Below, in pieces: positions 55,561 through 64,000 of a stretch of DNA of 64,000 bases. The position numbers were made by a program, and so were the translations under genes. The DNA is from Stenocarpella maydis (taxonomy: Eukaryota; Ascomycota; Sordariomycetes; Diaporthales; Diaporthaceae), in NCBI GenBank assembly GCA_002270565.1, contig NQMI01000118.1, positions 79,255-143,254 on the forward strand. The letters are read 5' to 3'. The notes beneath the pieces were generated by a model. The model ran no database searches, was not told the origin of the DNA, and saw only the letters and a program-made list of their open reading frames with translations. Positions within the stretch are counted from its first letter, which is position 1. Each line of letters begins with the position of its first letter.

Positions 55561-56419
55561 GGACTGGCTTAAAAGGCTACTTATTAAGAGAGGTATTATC
55601 CCTGCAAGCAAGGAGCTCTCTGATTAAAATAGCATTAGTCTTGCTAAGCGTGAGAATATCTGAAATCAGGATTTTGATTAAGGTAGTAAGGATGGCATCT
55701 ATAGCCTTAGCTTTAGGGGTCTGGGGGATTAGGGGTTCTTATTTAGGCTTAACTTTAGTTGATTTTTTAGTTTTACTTGAATTAATTAGATTACCCTTTA
55801 TTTTACTTTTCCTATCCCTAGCTATAGTGGAAGTCTCTTGCTAGATTTCTAGTACTACCTCCTCTTTATTAGAAATTATTCTTTAGTTCCCTAAGAGATA
55901 TATTGCCCTTAAGTTTAGAGTGGCTAGTAATTAGAGATTAATATCTCTAAATATAAGGTAAGCTTATTCTTCCTTTTAAAAGCAAAAATTCTAAATAGCC
56001 TCTAGCAAACTTCTTAATGCTATAATATTCTATATCCCTATAGAAAGCTATAGCTATAAGATTAAGCTGGTTAGACCTGCCTTTATAAATATCCTCTTAA
56101 GAGCTAAGGAATAGTAAGGTCTAAAGGGTAGTGTTTCTAAAGGGCATTAAAGGTATAATAGGCTGAGAAGTCGCCTGAATAGGTAGTATAGGAGCATAAT
56201 GCTCCTGATTAGAGGTCTTAGATAGGGTGGGGGCAGGTTCTTGAGGAAACTGGTGTCCTTAAGGTGGACCTTTTTTTAATAAGAGCCCCCTTGCTTTATT
56301 TATATCCTATTCCCTTCCCTTAGAGGGAGAACCTCTAGTAGATGGGGGAGTAGGATGAATATCTTTTATTAGAAAAATAAAAGATATAGGTCCTAATTTA
56401 TTTCTTACTATAATAATAG

Positions 56420-56735
56420 AGGTAAATGTTTCTCTATACTAGCGCTATAGCTAAAGAGGTAAGGTATAAGTGCTGTTTGAGATTGTTAAATGTTTCTCTA
56501 TAATAAGTATATCTAGGAGAAGCAAAGGTATAAGTGCTATTTGGGGTCTGCAGAGATATATATAGAATAGGTTAGGTCCTAATCACTCCCTTGCAGTAAT
56601 AGTGAAGTTGAATGTTTCTTAATACTAAAGGTCCTTTAGGAGAAGGCGAGATGCAAGTGCTGTCTGAAGGTGTTGAATGTTTCTCTATACTAGGCGTGTT
56701 TGGAAGAAATAAGGACGTAAGTGCTGTCTGAAGTT
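56420..56735. repeat. Degenerate tandem repeat of about 65 bp, roughly four units
   Basis: Units begin AATGTTTCTCTATACTAG or a variant and end AAGTGCTGTCTGAAG or a variant; one unit is stretched by an insertion. The same array occurs inverted at about 58300-58600. It may be subterminal in the element. Confidence 0.6.
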
Positions 56736-57018
56736 TACTGAGATGTGTATAGGAATAATTAGGTATGATTAGAGTGAAAGGTATTAGTGTAGAAGGTTAT
56801 ATTAAGTATTATGAAGTCTTGCTATGGGCAAAGGCGGGAGCTACTTGACTGCTAGTCTTATAGGAGAGGATAATATAGATACCTGGAATACCCTTATGCT
56901 GCTGATGCTAGCTATCCTAATTGCGGGGGGTACTAATACTAGCGGAAGCTCTAAGCTTATTAATTAGAAGGATAGCGGTTGGTAGGGTAGGAACCTCTTT
57001 AACTCCCTATAGAAGCAT

Positions 57019-57995
57019 GTAATATCTAGTACTGCTATTATCTAACCTAATATTATATAATATTAGATAATATCTTAGATATAGTATTTAATAGAGTAAC
57101 TAGATATTATAATGATAACTTAAAAGGGAAAACTAAAGAGGGGCCTGATTAGTTAAACTAGGGCTCTATTATACCTAGTTTACTTATATTAGGGAATTAG
57201 CATGCTGAACCTTTAGGTGCTATATCTGAGGGTAAGAGAGTTTCGGGTGATATAGGCGGTTGGGATCCATTAAACCTTCTTAATACTAGTTCTTTATATT
57301 CCTTTTAAGGAAATAAGCCCTAATTAGATGCTATTAAATTCAATCAGAATGAATTTCTAAGGCCTAAGGATATAAATCCCTTAGTAGCTTTTCCAGGAAC
57401 TGTGATGAATTTGTGCTATAGAATAGCATTCAGTTCAGCGTGTGTTTCGGCAGGGTTGCAGTATGGTGCTCTGAGGCGAATTGGGACGATTGACAATGGT
57501 CTGGACAACTTTGTATTGAATTAAGTTGGGCTTCTGTAAGCCCTCCTTATATACCCTCCGACGTCGTCTCACCCCTGGGCACGCTGCGGTAGGCTCTGGT
57601 GCAAATTTGCAAATGCCGGAAAATTCGCCCTTCCAACACACCATCTTTGGTTCCAAACAACTAGCCAACCACAGCCCTAGCAATGCCCAAATTAAGTACA
57701 TACAAACTTCAGAAATCAGGCTATCTAATGCACTAAGTTATATACCTTTTGGGTAAGAAATAAGGGTAATGCAGAGGTCTGAATTAAGGTGCAAATGCAG
57801 GCCAAAATAATCGACTCACGGCCACCAAACTCATCTTGCGTCACGCACGCACTGGGCGTACTTAGCGAAAATCGCCTGACTCGCAAGTCTAGGGTAACTC
57901 CTTGCTAGAAAGTCTAGGGTAACTCCTTACAACGAAGTCTAGGGTAACTCCTTGCACGGAGTACCAACGCCCTGCTGAGCGGTTCCGTTTAACAN
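57019..57995. other. Spacer between the inverted arms
   Basis: 57019-57400 is AT-rich. 57410-57994 is GC-balanced, unlike both arms, and contains a 25-bp tandem repeat. Frames at 57435-57756 on both strands show no domain. The spacer ends in a single N at 57995, directly before the right arm. Confidence 0.6.
57885..57959. repeat. Three tandem copies of a 25-bp unit
   Basis: The unit AAGTCTAGGGTAACTCCTTG plus five variable bases repeats with exact 25-base spacing (57885, 57910, 57935). It lies just before the N at 57995. Confidence 0.85.
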
Positions 57996-59491
57996 ATGCT
58001 TCTATAGGGAGTTAAAGAGGTTCCTGCCCTACTAACTGCTGTCCTTCTGATTGGTAAGCTTGGAGCTCTGCTAGTATTGGCACCCCCTGCAGTTAGGATG
58101 GCTGGCATTAGCAGCATAAGGGTATTCCAGGTATCTATATTATCCTCTCCTGTGAGACTAGCAGTTAAGTAGCTCCTGCCTTTGCCCATAGCAAGACTTC
58201 ATAATACTTAATATAACCTTCTATACTAATACCTTTCACTCTAATTATACCTAGTTATTCCTATATGCATCTTAGTAAACTTCAGATAGTACTTACACCC
58301 TTATTTCTTCCAGACATGCCTAGTATAGAGAAACATTTAATACCTTTGGATAGTACTTGCATCTTGCCTCTCCTAAAGGACCTTTGGTATTAAGAAATAT
58401 TTGATTTTACTATTATTATGAGGGAGTGATTAGGACCTGATCTGTCCTATATGTATCTCTACGGACCCTAAATAGCACTTACGCCTTTGCTTCTCCTAAA
58501 TATGCTTGTTATAGAGAAACATTCAATAATCTCAGATAGCACTTATACCTTACCTCTTTAGCCATAGCGCTAGTGCAGAGAAACATTTGCCTCTATTATT
58601 ATAGTGAGGGATAGATTAGAACCTATATCTTCTATTTTTCTAATAGGGAATGTTTATTTTACTCTCCTATTTATTAGAGGTTTGCCCTTTAGGGGAAGGG
58701 AGTAGGATATAGATAAGGCAAGGGGGCTCTTATTAAAGAAAGGTCCACCTTAAGGATGCTAGTCTCCTTAGGAACCTGCCCCTACCTTATCTAGGACCTT
58801 AGATTAGGAGCGCTATACTCCTATGCTACTTATTTAGGTAACTTCTCAGCCTATTATATCTTTAATGCCCTTTGGAAATGCTACCCTTTGGACCTTGCTA
58901 TTCCTTAGCTCTTAAGAGGATATTTGTAAAGGTAGATCTAATTAGCTTAATCCTATAGTTATAACTTTCTATAGGGATATAGAATATTATAGCATTAAGA
59001 AGTTTACTAGAGGCTATCTGGAATTTTTACTTTAAAAAGGAAGGATGAGCTTACCTTGCATTTAGAGATATTAGTCTCTAATTGTTAATTACCCTAAACT
59101 TAAGGGCAATATATCTCTTAGAGAACTAAAGAATGATTTCTGATGAAGAGGAGGTAGTGCTAGAAATCTAGCAAGAGACTTCCACTATGGCTGGGATGGG
59201 AAAAGTAAAATAAAGGGTGATCTAATAGGTCTGAGTAAGACTGAAAAATCAACTAAAGCTAAGCCCAAATAAGGACCCCTAATCTCCTAGACTCCTAAAG
59301 CTAAGGCTATGGATGCTATCCTTGCTACCTTAATTAAAATGCTGATTTTGGATATTCTTATGCTTAGCAAGACTAATGCTGTTTAGATTAGAGAGCTCTT
59401 TATTTATAGGGATAATACCTCTCTTAATGAGTAGCCTTTTAAGCTAGTCCTGGATAGGGATATACTTTAAGCTATAGGTCTAGGATTTAGT

Positions 59492-59755
59492 ATGGTCTCT
59501 ACTTTATCTAAAATTAGATATAAGCAATGCTTAAGCTCTGATCAGATGTATATTATTAGGTATAAGGTAAATTTAATATTATCTCAAACTACTAATATAG
59601 TAAACTGTGGTTGCTATAGATCTGCCTACCTAAATGTTAGGATTGCTTTAGAGAGCTATAAGATCCTCCTAGCCCTACTGAATATAGGTACTAAGATGAA
59701 TTTTCTTCCTTTATCCTATTGCTGCCAGAATAAGTTATCCTATACTTTACTTTAA
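59492..59755 (+). pseudogene. Ty3/gypsy protease region relic, right copy
   Basis: An 87-codon frame matching 55549-55283, with ALLNIGTKMNFLPLSYC at the protease active-site position (expected Asp read as Asn). Broken before and after. Confidence 0.6.
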
Positions 59756-60735
59756 GATATAAACTCTATAGTTTATAATGAAGCATTACTTATACTAATT
59801 AAAGTAACTAAGGAGTAAGTATATATTAGCTATAATAGAATAAGGGCTATTTTCTTTATTATGGATAATAAAATATATAATACTACTTATAATATCCTTT
59901 TAGGGATGCCTTTATTTTTAGATATAAATTTAACTTTTAAGTAATTAAGGGGGTTCCTTTTTATATATATTACTCTTGATGGGTTGCAAGTGATGTGTGG
60001 GCTGGGGAGGAGGAACCAGAAGCCCCTTTAGATGGCTGCTACGAAAGCAGTCTTCTATTCGGATGGGTATACCCTAGAGACCTATAACCTGATTCCAGCT
60101 AGACCTAGAAAAGGGGGCAGATCCCTATTAACGGGACCTATCCCCCAATGCGCTTAAAGAAATTCATCTGTAAGAGGGGAATTTAAGAGCCAATAGTGCC
60201 TTTTCTTTAGGAGGATAACCCTCCTAAAAGTCAATAAACCGGGAGGAAGCTATTAGGGGTAGCCGGATATAATATCTTCCCAAACATACTAAACAATATA
60301 CTCCATCCCACCACCCCTAATTAGGATAATAATAATTGGTATTAAGACTAGTCTCTTCCTAGCCGGATAGTCCCCTAAGTGCAAGCATGCTTGGATATAG
60401 ATAGCTTATATAATTCGGACTTATTGGATTCAGCTGATTAGACTTAAAGGACAATACTATATATAGACATTCCGCTTATCAACCCTAATAACCCCAAGCT
60501 AAAGAAATATAAATTCTGGGATGAGACATAAAAAGGTTAAAATATATGAAAAATCAAGATATAAAAAAGTTAAGATAATATTATATCTTTAATTAGATAA
60601 GTATACTTTTCTTGGGACTATATGCGAGATAAAAATCATTAGTTCTTAATTTACTACTAAAAGAAGTATTAGCAATCTGAAAAACTGGATTTACCCCTGC
60701 CTTGCCTAACCCTTCTAATCACCTTATAACCATAA

Positions 60736-61580
60736 CTAGAAATCTATGGGCTTATACTTGAACTTCCTGGGCATACATCCAGTAATCTTGCCTACAGCAT
60801 CCGCGCAAGTTTCCTTATATCCTATCTTAATAGCTGCCTTAATGTACTTACCTAGTAAGAGCTCCGAAGGAGGCATATTTAGAGGCTCGTTAATCAGATT
60901 AGGATATACATTAGTAATATAGTTATAACTACTCTTAGAAATCTTTAGCATCTTGAAATTACAAAGGTAACCCTTAATATAGTAGATATAATTAGCATAA
61001 GCATTATTTTAAAATCCTTAGAGTAATTAATACTTAAAGAAAGGGATTATAATGGGAATAATGCCTTAGAGAGTTATTTGGTTATAGTTAGCCCCCATCC
61101 GCTGTATACAACAGTTGTATGGGTTTGCATTATAATGACTAAAGAAGGCAATAAGGAGAGCCGGGCCCCAATAAAGGTCATTCCCCTGGTATAGTTGAGA
61201 TATATACTTCTCATAAGGGCTACCATTTATATGCTTAATAAAAATATCATTTGGACCTCCTTTAATCAGAGTGCTAAGGCAAGACTATAGGTACTTGCAA
61301 GCCTCTAGGGCTTTTAGGAAGGGAAAGAACAGTTTAAGTAGCTTAGATTTGCGTATTAAGAAGAGGGTCTATAGGATGTAAAGACCCTTGCCTCTACCCT
61401 TAAGGTTATATATCTTAATATTCATTATAAAGGCCTTATAAAGCAGTAATTTATGGACCTAGTTTTATAAAAGGATTGCATTCGGCTGGAAATAAGTGCA
61501 GATGCCCTCTTTATAGATAGGAGGAGGATTGTATGTTTTGAAGACCCTGATGACAGGAGGCAATTGCTCCTTACCCTTTC
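60736..61580 (-). pseudogene. Unidentified coding relic, right copy
   Basis: Counterpart of 50818-51654 in the left arm; the longest open part is 71 codons (60951-60736), ending GCMPRKFKYKPIDF. The reading frame agrees between arms, so it was once coding. Confidence 0.5.
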
Positions 61581-61906
61581 CCTTCTCTTCTTAGCTTAAT
61601 TAAGGAGGAGAAGATATAGTAATAGTAAAGCTCATCTAATTAGAGAGGCTTAACAGTTTAATAATAAGATTAATAATTAATAGTTAATAATGCTATTAGG
61701 GGGAAGTTAAAGAAAAGGATTAGTAGGGGAAAAGCAACTTTAAATATAAAAAGTTGGAGAGGGGAGCTCTTATTAGAAGCATTTAAAGCAGCAAAGGTTG
61801 CTACCTAGCAGAAAAGGGAAGGAAGTTGAGTAATTCACTAGCTTGAGTGATTTACCCATCTTGAGGCTCCCCTTCTGATAAAAGCCCACCTTTCTGCTAC
61901 AACCTC

Positions 61907-61907
61907 N
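61907..61907. other. Single N (assembly join) inside right arm
   Basis: Comparison with the left arm shows about 340 bp missing at this point, so single Ns in this assembly hide larger gaps. Confidence 0.75.
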
Positions 61908-62199
61908 GCCTACTATTGAGTACCCAGACCCTTCTAATTAGGTTAGCCTTAAAGTATAACTTTTAGTATTACCCTTCATTATAAATTTTAATAATATTAA
62001 CCCTATATAGCAGCTAAGATTTCCCAACCTATACAATATCTGTAATTAAGAAAACTAGGATTACGGAGCTAGTATAGACCTAACAAAAGACCCATTTAAA
62101 ACCAGAATCCTTAACAACAGGTTGGCACTCTCTTAAGCTTTTAATATATCAGACCTTTTAGTATAACTGCTATTCTTTTAGAACTAAAAATGGGGACAT

Positions 62200-62850
62200 A
62201 ATAATCATGCGCAGCGGGTGGTAGACACATATTTCAAGGGCGTCAATCCCTATCCTCAGTTTAGAGACCCCCCTGGGCAGAAGAACCTGTTTGGCACTTA
62301 CTATAGCGACTTCCTTATAACCCTTTATAATGCAGAAGGTCTCCTAGCTTAAGAGGCATGCCTACATATTAATCATATTCTAGGGCTTATCAATTAGCAG
62401 CTGATTAATTTCAGCAACCTGGTCTTTATAGTGCCTATAACCTATAATATTAATAAAGAACCCCCTAGATTATAAAGATACTACTTATTAAAGGATAGCC
62501 AGAGGTTTATCATCCAAGTTATGCATACCCCAGGCTATTGGGTATTGAGTATCTTTAATAGGGATACCAAATAACTCAGTATAATTAATACTTATTCTAA
62601 TTAGAGAACTTATGATAGGATATACCCCTATATAAGGGATTGCATTGCATACTTCCTTACCCTTGGGCTACCTAAAGGATTCTCAAAATAGGCATGTATG
62701 GTGATCTAAGTGAAGGTTATATTGTAGCTGGGATTAACTGCCTGTGGACTCCTTGTGGCCACCTATGTTGCCTTTTTCTTCTGAGAAAATTATAAAAAGA
62801 ATGGCTGGGAGTTTGGAGACTGGATTAAGACTAGGCTGCTTGAATCCGCC
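62200..62850 (+). pseudogene. ULP1/C48-like cysteine protease domain relic, right copy
   Basis: Reads VVDTYFKGVNPYPQFRDPPG, QVMHTPGYWVLSIFNRDTK, YDRIYPYIRDCIAYFLTLGL, and LTACGLLVATYVAFFF. The catalytic Cys is kept (62743-62745), while the His is Tyr (62536-62538, C to T) and the oxyanion-hole Gln is a stop (CAA to TAA). The spacing His to Cys is 69 codons in both arms. Confidence 0.6.
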
Positions 62851-64000
62851 CCTCCTAGCTTGCCCGCTAAAAAAGCCTTAGCTCTTATCTAGGGTTTTAC
62901 TATTCAATCAGAAATCAATAGATCTAGGCATCCAATCAGGGGCATCCAGAATACTCTAGTTATTAGCTATAATAAGTATAAGAGGCTTATAGCAGGAAAG
63001 AATATTATATACTCTTAAGCTGACATCTTAGGGATAAATAAGGGGGAGACTAAGTATTATATTACACCCGGTGTAGGATTAGAACTGGGATAAAATCTGC
63101 TGGGCTTCCTTATAGCGAGATTTAATAAGGCTGATCTTTCAAGGCCTACTAACGTCCGGACTTCCAGGTTGAGCAAAACTCCTATTACCCCTAATAGCTT
63201 GAAGAACCAGCCACCTATCCTAACATCTAAGACACCTGGTGCAGCTGTAAAGGATCTGATCACAATATCTAGGCTTAGACTTCACAAGGACCTATCCAAG
63301 ATACCTGAGCCTCTGCCTCAGGTAGATGAAGCATAGACATATAGAGAAGATGGTCTTAGGATACTAAGTAGAGCAAGAACTACTCCACTAATGCCTGATT
63401 GGAGTAGGGCTGGAATGCTATAGGGTGACCCTATTAAACTTCTCTTGCGGCAGATATTAGAGGCAAGCATCAGGAATATATTCCCAGGAGGAAACATGAA
63501 TATGGGTGGGATAACCCCTAAGCGATCAGGTATCTTAAGGTCTTTATTATTATCTCTATCCTCTATTCCGGCTATGCCGCTACCACATTGCCCATTACCT
63601 ACTACAATAAGAATCATAATAATTTAGGAGCACAACCAGAATGCAAGTAAGTGGGTGGGGACTAAGGAAGCAAATTGCTAGGTTCCCATACTAGCGATTA
63701 GTAACAGCCATCAATCCTAGGCTTACAAAAAGGCGGCTGAGTAAGAGGAGAAGGATTACAGATCGAGCATGCTGCAGCAGAATGAGAATAGGGATGAGCG
63801 GGCTAGGAATTAAGAGCTACAAAGGGTCCAATAGAGCTGAATTCGGGTGGCTTGTCTAATTAGAGGAGGAAAGTGATTTTAGTTGTTTCAGGCGGACTAT
63901 TACTTGTTCTTTACAATGATCCGGAAAGGGGTGTGTTCCAGGGTCTAGGGGAACTAGCATGTTTCGGAATCCAGAGGAAAACTAGCCTTAGCATTCCCCC

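Larger units (their letters stand above)
48063..57018 (-). mobile_element. Left arm: RIP-degraded composite element (Ty3/gypsy pol plus ULP1-like module)
   Basis: This 9-kb stretch is matched in inverted orientation by 57996-64000 and beyond. Reference points are 48443/63617, 51430/60951, 55549/59492 and 57018/57996. Inside, on the minus strand, are a Ty3/gypsy protease, reverse transcriptase and integrase, a tandem-repeat segment near the inner end, and a cysteine-protease module nearer the outer end. Every frame is broken by stops, mostly TAA or TAG. A single N at 53094 marks an unresolved join between RT and integrase, where RNase H would be expected. Differences between arms are mostly transitions, as RIP would give. 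Confidence 0.8.
57996..64000 (+). mobile_element. Right arm: inverted, internally deleted copy of the composite element
   Basis: Mirrors 57018-48063. Homology starts at the base after the N at 57995 (ATGCTTCTATAGGGAG) and continues to the window end, which matches about 48063. Relative to the left arm it lacks about 2.4 kb (left 52282-54645, most of RT and integrase, junction near 60124) and about 0.27 kb (left 54713-54980, junction near 60040). About 340 bp is also missing at the N at 61907 (left 50151-50490). The protease region, post-integrase sequence, the opposite-strand open frame and the ULP1-like module are kept but broken. Confidence 0.8.

Noticed and set aside
1..64000. CRISPR array, bacterial operon signals, rRNA genes
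   Set aside because: None seen; spliced genes and RIP-like decay show a fungal nuclear sequence.

Overview
The window is nuclear DNA of a filamentous ascomycete, most likely a Sordariomycete. The evidence is short spliceosomal introns (53-177 bp, mostly GTRAGT-type donors with CTRAY-like branch sites and YAG acceptors), families typical of Pezizomycotina (UstYa/DUF3328 oxidase, Zn2Cys6 regulator, nitroalkane oxidase, allantoate-type permease), and a sharp split between GC-rich gene islands and very AT-rich repeat blocks whose copies differ mainly by C-to-T/G-to-A changes, as repeat-induced point mutation (RIP) produces.

Layout. 1-1505 is a decayed Fot1/pogo-type DNA transposon. 4.2-46 kb is a low-density, accessory-looking gene region. 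It carries a secreted Ala/Gly/Thr-rich protein, a secreted SurE-type phosphatase with a second degenerate copy of its 3' end downstream, an anion:cation-symporter-family MFS permease, a hypothetical protein, a broken phosphotransferase, a coiled-coil protein, a small possibly secreted protein, an adenosine/adenine-deaminase-family hydrolase, a RraA-like aldolase, an enoyl-CoA hydratase pseudogene, a small ankyrin protein, a UstYa-like oxidase, a degenerate Zn2Cys6 regulator, a nitroalkane oxidase homologue, a CXXC protein, a PD-(D/E)XK-like protein with AT-hooks and one frameshift, a multi-pass membrane protein and an NmrA-like NAD(P)-binding protein. Between 39.1 and 45.4 kb lie two copies of a short TIR element, an LTR, and an 842-bp AT-rich TIR element.

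46.2-64 kb is almost entirely RIP-degraded repeat. Two long copies of one composite element face each other (48.06-57.02 kb and 57.996 kb to the window end) around a spacer of about 1 kb. The composite holds a Ty3/gypsy pol (protease, reverse transcriptase, integrase) and a second module with a ULP1/C48-like cysteine protease domain. The right copy has lost most of RT-IN. The right copy begins exactly at a single N, so the inverted arrangement may be a scaffolding product.

Genes working together: the SurE phosphatase, allantoate-family permease and purine-deaminase-family enzyme could all serve nucleotide or purine scavenging, but they do not form a tight cluster and this is only inference. 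The UstYa oxidase, broken Zn2Cys6 regulator and nitroalkane oxidase lie side by side and may be remains of a specialised-metabolism locus; no backbone synthase or repeated-core precursor peptide was seen. Five or six genes are clearly broken, so the region is decaying. Exon coordinates are my reading of splice signals, not transcript data.
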